Shown here one piece after another: positions 49,170-58,641 of a stretch of 64,000 nucleotides of DNA. The notes under the pieces were generated by a model. That model made no database searches, was not told the origin of the DNA, and worked only from the letters and a program-made list of their open reading frames with translations. The translations under genes and the position numbers were made by a program. The DNA is from Enterobacter cloacae complex sp. R_G8 (GTDB lineage: Bacteria > Pseudomonadota > Gammaproteobacteria > Enterobacterales > Enterobacteriaceae): positions 3,596,001 to 3,660,000 of the forward strand of contig NZ_CP102246.1 in NCBI RefSeq assembly GCF_024599795.1, given 5' to 3'. The first letter of the stretch is position 1. Each line of letters begins with the position of its first letter.

Positions 49170-50206
49170 ACGGATGCCGCGTTGTAGAACTGTTCGGTAT
49201 CGGCGTTGAAAATCTGCTGCTCCAGTTGCTGCTGTTGCTCGTTATCTCCCGCCAGCACCTCGGTCTGATGCGGGTTCAGCCCCAGCTTGCGGAACAGCTG
49301 GACGTCTTTGTCCTCTTCCGGGTTCGGCGTGGTCAGCAGCTTGCAGCCGTAGAAGATGGAGTTAGCGCCAGCCATAAAGCACATCGCCTGCGTCTGCTCG
49401 TTCATCTGTTCGCGACCGGCAGAAAGGCGGACGTATGAGGTTGGCATCATGATGCGCGCGACCGCGATGGTGCGGATAAAATCAAACGCATCGACATCCT
49501 CGTTATCCGCCAGCGGCGTGCCTTTGACCTTCACCAGCATGTTGATTGGCACGCTTTCCGGTGGGGTCGGCAGGTTCGCCAGCTGCAGCAGCAAACCGGC
49601 GCGATCTTTCACCGTTTCACCCAGCCCCACAATCCCGCCTGAGCACACTTTGATGCCCGCTTCGCGCACTTTGTCCAGCGTATCCAGACGCTCCTGATAG
49701 GTACGGGTGGTGATGATGTTGCCGTAAAACTCTGGCGAGGTGTCGAGGTTGTGGTTGTAGTAATCCAGCCCTGCAGCAGACAGGCGCTGCGCCTGCTCTT
49801 CGTTCAGCGTGCCGAGGGTCATACAGGCTTCCAGCCCCATCTCTTTGACCCCTTTCACCATCTGCTCCAGGTACGGCATGTCGCGATCGTGTGGGTTTTT
49901 CCATGCCGCCCCCATGCAGAAACGGGTAGAGCCCGCGTTTTTCGCCTTACGCGCGGAGTCGAGCACCTGCTCCACTTCCATCAGACGTTCGGATTCCAGC
50001 CCGGTTTTATAGCGCGCGCTCTGCGGGCAATATTTGCAATCTTCCGGGCAGGCACCGGTCTTGATCGACAGCAGCGTACTGACCTGAACATGGCGCGGAT
50101 CGAAGTGCTGACGATGCACCTGTTGGGCTTCGAACATCAGCTCCAGGAAAGGTTTATTGAATAATTCAGTGACTTGCGACATCGTCCAGCGTGCGTGGTG
50201 AGCCAT
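49166..50206 (-). CDS. bioB: Biotin synthase
   Basis: This 346-residue radical SAM enzyme has the cluster motif CPEDCKYC (about residues 53-60) and the [2Fe-2S] ligands in [16 protein letters not shown] and [10 protein letters not shown]. It matches E. coli BioB in length and sequence. It inserts sulfur into dethiobiotin. It is the first gene of bioBFCD and divergent from bioA across the BirA operator. Confidence 0.98.
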   Translation of the reverse strand: MAHHARWTMSQVTELFNKPFLELMFEAQQVHRQHFDPRHVQVSTLLSIKTGACPEDCKYCPQSARYKTGLESERLMEVEQVLDSARKAKNAGSTRFCMGAAWKNPHDRDMPYLEQMVKGVKEMGLEACMTLGTLNEEQAQRLSAAGLDYYNHNLDTSPEFYGNIITTRTYQERLDTLDKVREAGIKVCSGGIVGLGETVKDRAGLLLQLANLPTPPESVPINMLVKVKGTPLADNEDVDAFDFIRTIAVARIMMPTSYVRLSAGREQMNEQTQAMCFMAGANSIFYGCKLLTTPNPEEDKDVQLFRKLGLNPHQTEVLAGDNEQQQQLEQQIFNADTEQFYNAASV

Positions 50207-50251
50207 GGGGCTTCTCCAAAGGGTTTTGTTAATTTTCGGTTCGGTTTATAC

Positions 50252-50286
50252 TCGTAAACCTAAAACTTTTCAAAATGGTTTACAAG
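50252..50286. promoter_or_regulatory. BirA operator (bioO) between bioB and bioA
   Basis: TCGTAAACC-N16-GGTTTACAA matches the E. coli bioO arms (TTGTAAACC / GGTTTACAA) with changes only at the outer end of one arm. It ends seven bases before the bioA start. Biotinyl-AMP-bound BirA represses both divergent promoters. Confidence 0.92.
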
Positions 50287-50292
50287 TCGATT

Positions 50293-51582
50293 ATGACCCA
50301 GGACGATCTCGCCTTCGACCAGCAACATATCTGGCACCCTTATACCTCCATGACCCGCCCGCTTCCGGTCTATCCGGTGGCCTCGGCCCACGGCTGCGAA
50401 CTGCACCTTGCCAGCGGTGAGACGCTGGTTGACGGTATGTCCTCCTGGTGGGCGGCCATTCACGGGTACAACCATCCGCGTCTGAATGCCGCGATGAAAG
50501 CGCAGATTGACCAGATGTCGCATGTGATGTTTGGCGGCATTACCCATCAACCGGCGGTTGATCTCTGCCGTCGTCTGGTGGCGATGACGCCCGATGCGCT
50601 GGAGTGCGTGTTCCTTGCCGATTCCGGCTCGGTGGCGGTGGAAGTGGCGATGAAAATGGCACTGCAGTACTGGCATGCCAGGGGGGAATCCCGTCAGCGG
50701 TTCCTGACCTTCCGCAACGGCTACCATGGCGATACCTTTGGCGCGATGTCGGTGTGCGATCCGGATAACTCCATGCACAGCCTGTGGAAGGGGTACCTGC
50801 CGGAAAACCTGTTTGCCCCGGCCCCGCAGAGCCGTTTCGACGGTGAGTGGAATGAAATGGACATGGTCGGCTTTGCGCGGCTGATGGCCGCCCACCGCCA
50901 TGAGATTGCCGCCGTGATCCTCGAACCGATTGTTCAGGGTGCTGGCGGGATGCGCATGTACCATCCCGAGTGGTTAAAACGCATTCGTAAAATGTGTGAC
51001 CGCGAGGGCATTCTGCTGATTGCCGATGAGATCGCCACCGGGTTTGGCCGCACGGGTAAGCTGTTTGCCTGCGAACATGCGGGTATCACACCGGATATCC
51101 TGTGCCTGGGGAAAGCGCTGACCGGCGGCACCATGACGCTCTCCTCCACCCTCACTACCCGCCAGGTGGCCGACACCATCAGCGACGGCGAAGCGGGCTG
51201 CTTTATGCATGGCCCGACGTTTATGGGCAATCCGCTGGCCTGCGCGGTGGCAAACGAAAGTCTCGCGATCCTGCAAAACGGCGAGTGGCAAACGCAGGTG
51301 GCGGCGATTGAGGCGCAGCTGAAAGAAGAGCTGAGCGCCGCCTCGGGGGCGAATTTCGTGGCGGACGTGCGCGTGCTGGGCGCCATCGGCGTGATTGAGA
51401 CCACCCATCCGGTGAATATGGCGGCGCTGCAGCGTTTCTTTGTACAGCGGGGTGTCTGGGTGCGGCCTTTCGGCAAGCTTATCTACCTGATGCCGCCGTA
51501 TATCATCACGGCTGAACAGCTACGCACGTTAACCGCCGCGGTAGTTGAAGCCGTTAACATTCCGGCGCATTTCACGATTTGA
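50293..51582 (+). CDS. bioA: Adenosylmethionine-8-amino-7-oxononanoate aminotransferase
   Basis: This 429-residue PLP enzyme of the class III aminotransferases matches E. coli BioA in length. [85 protein letters not shown] (PLP Lys) are visible. It uses SAM as amino donor to make 7,8-diaminopelargonate. The start at ATG 50293 is preceded by the BirA operator with a weak ribosome binding site; a start six codons upstream is inside the operator and rejected. Confidence 0.97.
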   Translation: MTQDDLAFDQQHIWHPYTSMTRPLPVYPVASAHGCELHLASGETLVDGMSSWWAAIHGYNHPRLNAAMKAQIDQMSHVMFGGITHQPAVDLCRRLVAMTPDALECVFLADSGSVAVEVAMKMALQYWHARGESRQRFLTFRNGYHGDTFGAMSVCDPDNSMHSLWKGYLPENLFAPAPQSRFDGEWNEMDMVGFARLMAAHRHEIAAVILEPIVQGAGGMRMYHPEWLKRIRKMCDREGILLIADEIATGFGRTGKLFACEHAGITPDILCLGKALTGGTMTLSSTLTTRQVADTISDGEAGCFMHGPTFMGNPLACAVANESLAILQNGEWQTQVAAIEAQLKEELSAASGANFVADVRVLGAIGVIETTHPVNMAALQRFFVQRGVWVRPFGKLIYLMPPYIITAEQLRTLTAAVVEAVNIPAHFTI

Positions 51583-51630
51583 CCCTATGCGTTACACTTC
51601 CTGAACGAGTGAATAACGAGGGCAAACCGT

Positions 51631-52107
51631 ATGAAAATCATCAGTAAAGATCTGCGCGACGGCGAAAAACTGCCTGAGCGCCACGTCTTCAACGGCATGG
51701 GGTATCAGGGAGATAATATCTCTCCGCACCTGGCGTGGGACGATGTACCGGCGGGCACAAAAAGCTTTGTGGTCACCTGCTACGACCCGGATGCGCCAAC
51801 CGGCTCCGGCTGGTGGCACTGGATTGTGGCCAACCTGCCTGCCGATACGCGCGTCCTGCCGCAGGGTTCCGGCTCCGACCTGGTCGCCCTGCCGGAAGGT
51901 GCCATTCAGACGCGCACCGATTTTGGTAAAGCCGGTTACGGTGGCGCCGCGCCACCAAAAGGAGAAACGCACCGCTATATCTTCACGGTGCATGCGCTGG
52001 ATGTAGAGAAGATTGAGGTCGACGAAGGGGCGAGCGGCGCGATGGTAGGGTTTAACGTGCATTTCCATTCGCTGGGGAGCGCGTCGATTACGGCGATGTA
52101 TTCGTAG
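51631..52107 (+). CDS. ybhB: PEBP-family (Raf kinase inhibitor-like) protein YbhB
   Basis: This 158-residue phosphatidylethanolamine-binding-protein fold has LPERHVFNGMGYQGDNISPHLAWDDVPAGTKSFVVTCYDPDAPTGSGWWHWIVANLPA and GAAPPKGETHRYIFTVHAL. The ligand pocket residues Asp, Pro and His (DPDAP, HWI) are present. It matches E. coli YbhB, whose structure is known but whose ligand is not. It may be co-transcribed with bioA, 48 bases upstream. Confidence 0.94.
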   Translation: MKIISKDLRDGEKLPERHVFNGMGYQGDNISPHLAWDDVPAGTKSFVVTCYDPDAPTGSGWWHWIVANLPADTRVLPQGSGSDLVALPEGAIQTRTDFGKAGYGGAAPPKGETHRYIFTVHALDVEKIEVDEGASGAMVGFNVHFHSLGSASITAMYS

Positions 52108-52109
52108 TC

Positions 52110-52168
52110 GTGCGGGCTGATGCCCTCACCCCGGCCCTCTCCCACAGGGAGAGGGTTAGGGTGAGGGC
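52110..52168 (+). repeat. Longest copy of the intergenic repeat, between ybhB and hutH
   Basis: GTGCGGGCTGATGCCCTCA, CCCCGG, CCCTCTCCCACAGGGAGAGGG and TTAGGGTGAGGGC. This copy has the nested palindrome complete: GCCCTCACCC pairs with GGGTGAGGGC around an inner CCCTCTCCC/GGGAGAGGG stem. It is between convergent genes. Confidence 0.88.
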
Positions 52169-52174
52169 AAAATA

Positions 52175-53695
52175 TCACAACACCGGCGGCAACAACCCCA
52201 CCAGACGCCCCTCTTCCAGAAGCTGCATCGCCTTATCAATATCCGGCGCAAAGAAGCGGTCATCATCGTAATGCGATACGTGCTCACGCAGCACATAACG
52301 TGCCTGCTCCAGCAGCGGGCTGGACTTCAGCCCTTCACGCAGATCGATCCCCTGACACGCCGCCAGCCATTCCACCGCCAGCACGCCACGGGTATTGGCG
52401 GCCATCTCCCACAGACGACGCCCGGCAGCCGGCGCCATCGAGACGTGATCTTCCTGGTTGGCAGAAGTTGGCAGGCTGTCCACGCTGTGCGGGTGCGACA
52501 GCGCTTTGTTTTCACTCGCCAGCGCTGCGGCCGTCACCTGGGCAATCATAAAGCCTGAATTCACCCCGCCGTTGCGCACCAGGAACGGTGGCAGCTGGGA
52601 CATATGCTTATCCATCATCAGCGCGATACGACGCTCGGACAAGGCGCCCACTTCGGCAACCGCCAGCGCGATATTATCCGCCGCCATCGCCACGGGCTCA
52701 GCGTGGAAGTTACCGCCGGAGACCACCTCGTTTTCCTGTGCGAATACCAACGGGTTATCAGACACCGCGTTGGCTTCCACCAGCAGCACTTCTGCGGCCT
52801 GGCGCAGCTGCGTCAGACACGCGCCCATCACCTGGGGCTGACAGCGCAGCGAGTACGGATCCTGAACCTTGTCACAGTTATGGTGTGAATCAGCAATCTC
52901 ACTGGTCTCCGTCAGCAGATGGCGATACATCGCGGCAGCGTCAATCTGCCCGCGCTGGCCGCGTACGTCATGAATACGCGCGTCAAACGGACGACGCGAG
53001 CCCAGCACCGCCTCCGTGGTCAGCGCACCGCACACCACGGCCGAGGCGAACAGATCTTCGGCTTCAAACAGACCACGCAGCGCAAAGGCCGTGGAGGCCT
53101 GCGTGCCGTTAAGCAGCGCCAGCCCCTCTTTTGCCGCAAGGGTGATTGGCGCTAGCCCGGCCTTTTTCAGCGCCTCTTTTGCCGGGAGCCACTCTCCCTG
53201 CCAGCGCGCCTGACCTTCCCCCAGCAACAGCAGTGACATATGCGCCAGCGGGGCGAGATCGCCAGAGGCGCCAACAGAGCCTTTGGCGGGGATCCATGGA
53301 TAGACTTCCGCGTTCACCAGCGCTATCAGGGCCTGGATCACGCTCAGACGAATGCCGGAGAAGCCGCGCGCCAGGCTGTTAATCTTGAGCACCATCATCA
53401 GACGGACAATCTCGTCGTCCAGCGGCTGGCCAACGCCTGCGGCGTGGGAAAGCACCAGCGAACGCTGGAGATTTTCCAGATCGTGCGTGGCAATGCGCGT
53501 CTGCGCCAGCAGACCAAAACCGGTGTTGATACCGTAGGCGGTACGCCCCTCAGCAATGATGGCTTCAACGCAGGCCACGCTGTCGTTAATGGCGGCATGG
53601 GCGCTTTCATCCAGCGAGAGCGTAACCGGCTGACGCCAGACGTTTCGCAGCTGTTTGAGCGTCAGTGAGCCGGGAGTGAGTGTTAACGCGTTCAT
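52175..53695 (-). CDS. hutH: Histidine ammonia-lyase
   Basis: This 506-residue protein has the Ala-Ser-Gly triad that forms the MIO cofactor ([22 protein letters not shown], about residues 140-162), plus [29 protein letters not shown]. Length and motifs are standard for HutH. It removes ammonia from histidine to give urocanate, step 1 of histidine utilisation. The stop codon of hutU overlaps its ATG (four bases). It is the second gene of hutUH. Confidence 0.97.
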   Translation of the reverse strand: MNALTLTPGSLTLKQLRNVWRQPVTLSLDESAHAAINDSVACVEAIIAEGRTAYGINTGFGLLAQTRIATHDLENLQRSLVLSHAAGVGQPLDDEIVRLMMVLKINSLARGFSGIRLSVIQALIALVNAEVYPWIPAKGSVGASGDLAPLAHMSLLLLGEGQARWQGEWLPAKEALKKAGLAPITLAAKEGLALLNGTQASTAFALRGLFEAEDLFASAVVCGALTTEAVLGSRRPFDARIHDVRGQRGQIDAAAMYRHLLTETSEIADSHHNCDKVQDPYSLRCQPQVMGACLTQLRQAAEVLLVEANAVSDNPLVFAQENEVVSGGNFHAEPVAMAADNIALAVAEVGALSERRIALMMDKHMSQLPPFLVRNGGVNSGFMIAQVTAAALASENKALSHPHSVDSLPTSANQEDHVSMAPAAGRRLWEMAANTRGVLAVEWLAACQGIDLREGLKSSPLLEQARYVLREHVSHYDDDRFFAPDIDKAMQLLEEGRLVGLLPPVL

Positions 53696-55380
53696 TCATG
53701 CTTTCCTTGTGTGGCAGGGATCATCGGCAGGTTCAGTCCCTGCTCTGTGGCACATTCAATGGCAATCTCGTAACCCGCATCCGCGTGACGCATCACGCCG
53801 GTTGCCGGGTCGTTGTGCAGCACGCGGGCGATACGCGCGGCGGCTTCATCCGTTCCGTCACAGACGATAACCATCCCGGAATGCTGGGAGAAGCCCATTC
53901 CCACGCCGCCACCGTGGTGCAGCGATACCCAGGTCGCGCCACTGGCGGTGTTGAGTAAGGCATTCAGCAGCGGCCAGTCGGAGACCGCGTCTGAGCCGTC
54001 GCGCATGGCTTCGGTTTCGCGGTTCGGGCTGGCGACGGAGCCAGAATCCAGATGGTCGCGACCAATCACAATCGGGGCAGACACTTCGCCACTGCGCACC
54101 ATTTCGTTAAAAGCCAGACCCAGCTTTTGCCGCCACGCCAGCCCAACCCAGCAGATACGCGCCGGCAAGCCCTGGAAGTTAATGCGCTCGCGGGCCATAT
54201 CCAGCCAGTGGTGCAGGTGTTCGTCATCCGCGACAATCTCCTTCACTTTGGCATCGGTTTTGTAGATATCTTCCGGGTCGCCGGACAGGGCTACCCAGCG
54301 GAAAGGACCGATACCGCGACAGAACAGCGGACGAATATAGGCAGGAACAAATCCCGGGAAATCAAAGGCGTTATTTACGCCCATCTCTTTTGCCATCTGG
54401 CGGATGTTGTTGCCGTAATCGAAGGTCGGAATGCCCATCTCGCTGAACGCCAGCATGGCGGATACATGCTCTGCCATTGAACGCTTAGCGGCCAGTACCG
54501 TGCCTTCAGGATCGGTTTCTGCTTTTTGCTGGTAGGCTTCCCACGTCCAGCCTTTTGGCAGATAACCGTGCAGCGGATCGTGGGCGCTGGTCTGGTCGGT
54601 GACGAGATCGGGACGCACGCCGCGGGCCACCAGTTCCGGCAGGATCTCTGCCGCGTTGCCGCACAACGCTATAGACACCGCTTTACCTTCCGCAGTGTAT
54701 TTTTTGATACGCGCCAGCGCGTCATCGAGGCTGTCGGCCTGTTCGTCAACATAGCGGGTACGCAGACGGAAATCGATGCGGCTCTGCTGGCATTCGATGT
54801 TCAGCGAGCAGGCGCCAGCCAGCGTCGCGGCCAGCGGCTGTGCACCGCCCATGCCACCCAGCCCCGCGGTCAGTACCCAGCGGCCTTTCAGCGAGCCGTT
54901 GTAGTGCTGACGACCGGCTTCGACAAAGGTTTCATAGGTGCCCTGCACAATCCCCTGGCTGCCAATATAGATCCAGCTACCCGCGGTCATCTGGCCATAC
55001 ATCGCCAGCCCTTTGGCATCCAGTTCGTTAAAGTGTTCCCAGGTCGCCCAGTGTGGGACCAGGTTGGAGTTGGCAATCAACACGCGCGGCGCGTTTTTGT
55101 GGGTTTTAAACACGCCGACCGGCTTGCCGGATTGCACCAGCAGGGTTTCGTCGTGTTCCAGTTCGGTCAGGGCCTTAACAATGGCGTCATAGCACTCCCA
55201 GTTGCGCGCAGCGCGGCCAATGCCGCCGTACACCACCAGCTCGTGGGGATTTTCCGCAACCTCAGGATCAAGGTTGTTCATCAACATGCGCAGTGGTGCT
55301 TCGGTGAGCCAGCTTTTGGCGGTAAGGGTGGTGCCGCGCGCGGCGCGGACATCCTGCTGACGGTATTTACCTGACGACAT
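53692..55380 (-). CDS. hutU: Urocanate hydratase
   Basis: This 562-residue protein has typical urocanase motifs: [59 protein letters not shown] (NAD+ binding), [30 protein letters not shown] and [20 protein letters not shown]. It converts urocanate to imidazolone propionate with tightly bound NAD+. The start is ATG 55380 after GAGGAGCAC; a longer frame with an in-frame start at 55440 runs over the HutC operator and is rejected. Confidence 0.97.
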   Translation of the reverse strand: MSSGKYRQQDVRAARGTTLTAKSWLTEAPLRMLMNNLDPEVAENPHELVVYGGIGRAARNWECYDAIVKALTELEHDETLLVQSGKPVGVFKTHKNAPRVLIANSNLVPHWATWEHFNELDAKGLAMYGQMTAGSWIYIGSQGIVQGTYETFVEAGRQHYNGSLKGRWVLTAGLGGMGGAQPLAATLAGACSLNIECQQSRIDFRLRTRYVDEQADSLDDALARIKKYTAEGKAVSIALCGNAAEILPELVARGVRPDLVTDQTSAHDPLHGYLPKGWTWEAYQQKAETDPEGTVLAAKRSMAEHVSAMLAFSEMGIPTFDYGNNIRQMAKEMGVNNAFDFPGFVPAYIRPLFCRGIGPFRWVALSGDPEDIYKTDAKVKEIVADDEHLHHWLDMARERINFQGLPARICWVGLAWRQKLGLAFNEMVRSGEVSAPIVIGRDHLDSGSVASPNRETEAMRDGSDAVSDWPLLNALLNTASGATWVSLHHGGGVGMGFSQHSGMVIVCDGTDEAAARIARVLHNDPATGVMRHADAGYEIAIECATEQGLNLPMIPATQGKHE

Positions 55381-55421
55381 TGTGTGCTCCTCATACGGGA
55401 CAGATGATGCATTTAGATATA

Positions 55422-55435
55422 CTTGTATAGACAAG
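55422..55435. promoter_or_regulatory. HutC operator of hutUH
   Basis: CTTGTATAGACAAG (CTTGT-N4-ACAAG) matches the HutC/GntR operator known in Klebsiella and Pseudomonas hut promoters. It lies 42-55 bases upstream of hutU. Urocanate releases HutC. Confidence 0.85.
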
Positions 55436-55507
55436 CACACACAAGGTCAGATTTAACAAAAAAGATACAATTTTGTTATATTGCGTTAGCTATCACGCTT
55501 TTAAAAC

Positions 55508-56242
55508 TTATGACATAAAGTGGCCCTGCAACCGATAGCGGCTACCGGGGAACAGCAGTCTTGCATGCGACACAATCTGCGTGGATGACCAGGTGCGACG
55601 GCGGATCAGCAGGCAGGGATCGTGCTCTTTGATGCGCAGCAGCTCGCACTCCTGCGGCGTCGCGCGCACCGCTTCCACAATATGCTCCCCTTCCGTCAGC
55701 GGTGCGACAAGCGAGAGAAAGGCATGCGGCGTGGTCTGGGTGTAATCCTGGTCCAGATAGTCCGGTATCCGTTCGGCGTTTACGCAGCGATCCTCAATCT
55801 GCACCGGCACGTCATTTTCGAAATGCACCATTACGGAATGGAAGATCCGGGTCCCCTCCTTGACGTTCAGTACCGCAGCCTGCTCGGCGCTGGCCTGCGT
55901 CTCTTCAAGCACCAGCACTTCGCAGTGGTGCTGATGGTTTCGCGACGCTATCTCGTCCGCAATGCTGCGGATTTCAAACAGCGCCGATTGTCCTTTTGGC
56001 TCCGCCACAAACGTCCCGACCCCCTGCAGGCGCACCAGCAGGCCTTCGTCGGTTAGCTCGCGTAACGCCCGGTTGATGGTCATCCGGCTAAAACCAAACT
56101 GCGCCACCAGATCGGCTTCAGAGGGAATGCGGTCATGCGGCCGCCAGACGCCGGTGGCGATTTTTTCGCTGATCGTCTGCTTCACCTTTTCGTAGAAAGG
56201 CGCGGGAGAGCCGGACGGCGGCTGAGGTGAGCGTGAGAACAT
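55508..56242 (-). CDS. hutC: Histidine utilisation repressor HutC (GntR family)
   Basis: This 244-residue protein has the GntR winged helix at the N-terminus (HDRIPSEADLVAQFGFSRMTINRALRELTDEGLLVRLQGVGTFVAE, about residues 37-81) and the UTRA effector domain behind it. It binds hut operators until urocanate is present. It is the last gene of hutIGC and so represses its own operon; the operators here are at 55422-55435 and 58439-58449. Confidence 0.95.
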   Translation of the reverse strand: MFSRSPQPPSGSPAPFYEKVKQTISEKIATGVWRPHDRIPSEADLVAQFGFSRMTINRALRELTDEGLLVRLQGVGTFVAEPKGQSALFEIRSIADEIASRNHQHHCEVLVLEETQASAEQAAVLNVKEGTRIFHSVMVHFENDVPVQIEDRCVNAERIPDYLDQDYTQTTPHAFLSLVAPLTEGEHIVEAVRATPQECELLRIKEHDPCLLIRRRTWSSTQIVSHARLLFPGSRYRLQGHFMS

Positions 56243-56261
56243 CGTGACTCCTTAAATGTTG

Positions 56262-57200
56262 TTATGCCCACCAGTGAGCAATTTGCCAGGCCAGACGGGC
56301 GGCAAGCTTCGCCCCCTGTCCGTCCCGATCGTAGTGAGGGTTAAATTCTACCAGATCGGCGGCCTGCAGTTTTCCGCTACGGCAAATGCGCTCGATCGCG
56401 GGCAGGAGATCCCGCGCCGGGACGCCTAACGCTGCGGGGGCTGACACGGCGGGCATCTCGGCTGCGGGCAGAACGTCCAGATCAATGGTGAGGTAAACAC
56501 GATCGGCCTGCGCCAGCACCTGTTCCAGCGCTGATAGCGCATCCCGGTGGAAATGCAGATCGTCCACCAGCGTGGCGTTAAGCCGTTCAGCCTCGTCAAA
56601 CAGCGCCTGGGTGTTCGCCGCGCGGCTGACGCCAAAACAGGCGTACTGAAATTCCCGCGCGTGGTCAACACAGTAGTTTGCCAGCTGACGAAACGGGGTG
56701 CCGGAGGTGGCCCGTTCAGCCTTGCGCAAATCAAGATGCGCATCCAGGTTGATGACCGCCACGCGCTCATTCGGGAACGCCTCAAGAATACCACGGCCGT
56801 GGGCCCAGGCGGTCTCGTGTCCGCCGCCCAACACCAGCGTACGCATGCCAGCCTGCTGACAGGTGACCACAGCATCGCTCAGTGCCTGTTGGCCCTCTTC
56901 CAGGTGGTCATCCTCAACGTAAACCGACCCCATGTCCACCAGCCGTTCGTGGCCGGAATGCGTTGCCATGTTCGCCAGCGCCTTACGCAGCACGTCGGGA
57001 GCCTGCGCCGCCCCCTGCCTGCCCTGATTACGCCTCACCCCTTCATCACAGGCAAAGCCTATCAGCGCAATCGCGGATGAAACCGGGGTAAATTGCGACG
57101 GCTGGCGTATGGTCTGAAAAATCCGTTTTGCGTTGCTGGCCTCGGCGCTGTCGTCTCGCCCCTGCCAGACCGTTTCGGCTACGGGCCGCCATAACGTCAT
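56262..57200 (-). CDS. hutG: Formimidoylglutamase
   Basis: This 312-residue arginase/ureohydrolase-family enzyme has Mn ligands in [24 protein letters not shown] and [20 protein letters not shown]. It hydrolyses N-formimidoyl-glutamate to glutamate and formamide, the last step of this version of the Hut pathway. It overlaps hutI by four bases and is 19 bases upstream of hutC. Confidence 0.96.
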   Translation of the reverse strand: MTLWRPVAETVWQGRDDSAEASNAKRIFQTIRQPSQFTPVSSAIALIGFACDEGVRRNQGRQGAAQAPDVLRKALANMATHSGHERLVDMGSVYVEDDHLEEGQQALSDAVVTCQQAGMRTLVLGGGHETAWAHGRGILEAFPNERVAVINLDAHLDLRKAERATSGTPFRQLANYCVDHAREFQYACFGVSRAANTQALFDEAERLNATLVDDLHFHRDALSALEQVLAQADRVYLTIDLDVLPAAEMPAVSAPAALGVPARDLLPAIERICRSGKLQAADLVEFNPHYDRDGQGAKLAARLAWQIAHWWA

Positions 57201-58417
57201 ACTGCCTCCCCACGGAAAATGCGTTGATACAGCGGATTGCGTCCCGGCTCGTAAACCATTTCTACCGGATGATCTGCATCCCAGACGATAAAATCAGCCA
57301 TGAAACCAGCCTTTAACTGCCCGTGCGTTGTGCCACGCCCCAGCGCCTGCGCGGCGTGCCGCGTGACGCCAGCCCAGGCCTCTTCAGGCGTCAGGCCAAA
57401 CTGTACACAGGCCATGTTCATGGCCAGATGAATGCTCGCGAACGGGCTGGTGCCGGGGTTGTAATCTGTGGCGACCGCCATCGGTACGCCCTGCGCCCGG
57501 AGCTGTTCGACCGGTGGACGCTGACGCTCCTGAAGAAAATAGAACGCGCCGGGCAGCAGTACCGCAACCGTGCCGCTTTGCGCCATGGCCTGAACACCGG
57601 CCTCATCCAGGTATTCGATATGATCGGCAGATAACCCTTTAAATCGGCTGACCAGCGCCGCACCGCCCAGGTTAGAAAGTTGCTCCACGTGCCCTTTCAC
57701 CGGAATACCCCGTGCGCTGGCGGCCAGGAAAAGCCGCTCGGTTTGTGCTGGCGTGAAGCCGACGTTTTCACAAAACACATCCACGGCTTCGAACAGCCCT
57801 TTTTGCCACAGGTCGGGCATGATTTGCTCGCACACCAGGGTAAGGTACGCGTCTGGATCGTGGCGGTATTCCGCCGGAACCGCATGTGCCGCCAGCAGGG
57901 TTGGGCTGATCTCAACCGGATTACTCAGGCTGAGCTGGTGTGCGACCTGCAGCATTTTTTCTTCAGCCGCGGCGTTAAGACCGTAGCCGGATTTGATTTC
58001 CAGGGTGGTCACCCCTTCATTCATTAACCGCTCCAGCCGCTGCTGCGCCAGTGTAAGCAACTTTTCCGGCGAACTGTCGCGGGTTGCCGAGACGGTGGCG
58101 TTAATTCCGCCCCCCTGTGCGCTGATGGTCTGATAGGAGACGCCGTTGAGACGCTGCTCCCACTCCGCGGCGCGATTGCCGCCAAACACAAGGTGGGTAT
58201 GGCAGTCGATAAGACCCGGCGTGACCAGGCGTCCACCGAGATCGACGCATTTATCATGCCCGGAAGGGAGATCTGCTTCAGGAATGACGGCCAGAAGGGT
58301 TTGACCGCGCACCACAAGGGCATGATGCGCTTGCAGGCCATAAGATTCTTCACCAGGAACCATTGTCGCCAGTCGCGCATTTCGCCATATCACATCGTCG
58401 GGATGAAGTTGCAGCAT
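57197..58417 (-). CDS. hutI: Imidazolonepropionase
   Basis: This is 406 residues from ATG 58417 ([18 protein letters not shown]), which has AAAGG four bases ahead. Two earlier in-frame ATGs (58450, 58435) lie on or near the HutC operator and lack a ribosome binding site. This amidohydrolase has [16 protein letters not shown] (metal His pair), [26 protein letters not shown] and [12 protein letters not shown]. It opens imidazolone propionate to formimidoyl-glutamate. It is the first gene of hutIGC. Confidence 0.95.
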   Translation of the reverse strand: MLQLHPDDVIWRNARLATMVPGEESYGLQAHHALVVRGQTLLAVIPEADLPSGHDKCVDLGGRLVTPGLIDCHTHLVFGGNRAAEWEQRLNGVSYQTISAQGGGINATVSATRDSSPEKLLTLAQQRLERLMNEGVTTLEIKSGYGLNAAAEEKMLQVAHQLSLSNPVEISPTLLAAHAVPAEYRHDPDAYLTLVCEQIMPDLWQKGLFEAVDVFCENVGFTPAQTERLFLAASARGIPVKGHVEQLSNLGGAALVSRFKGLSADHIEYLDEAGVQAMAQSGTVAVLLPGAFYFLQERQRPPVEQLRAQGVPMAVATDYNPGTSPFASIHLAMNMACVQFGLTPEEAWAGVTRHAAQALGRGTTHGQLKAGFMADFIVWDADHPVEMVYEPGRNPLYQRIFRGEAV

Positions 58418-58438
58418 AAGCCTTTCACTTGTCATGGG

Positions 58439-58449
58439 TTGTATAGACA
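58439..58449. promoter_or_regulatory. HutC operator of hutIGC
   Basis: TTGTATAGACA shares the core of the hutU operator (TTGTATAGACA). It lies 22-32 bases upstream of the chosen hutI start. The outer bases are less symmetric than at hutU, so it may bind more weakly. Confidence 0.78.
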
Positions 58450-58572
58450 TTTATTTTCATCTGCTGGCTGCTGTCAACCGCCTTTATGAAAATGTTATTT
58501 ATTTGTGACGACTTTCCCGCCCCCTGCGGGCGAAAAATGCAACTTTTCCCCTTTTTATCTTCCCGTTTCGCT

Positions 58573-58593
58573 CAACTTAGTATAAAAAAGCAG
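58573..58593. other. Phage lambda attB-like sequence upstream of ybhC
   Basis: The 15-base lambda attB/attP common core (plus strand TTAGTATAAAAAAGC, 58577-58591) is present without change. The 21-base minimal attB is matched at 20 positions; the one difference is C at 58576. E. coli attB lies at the same place, upstream of ybhC on the bio side. No integrase or prophage is present, so this is an empty site or simply a conserved promoter region. Confidence 0.85.
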
Positions 58594-58641
58594 GCTATTT
58601 CGTCTATCTCGTTTAAGACTTGCATACCCAGGAGCTTCACC

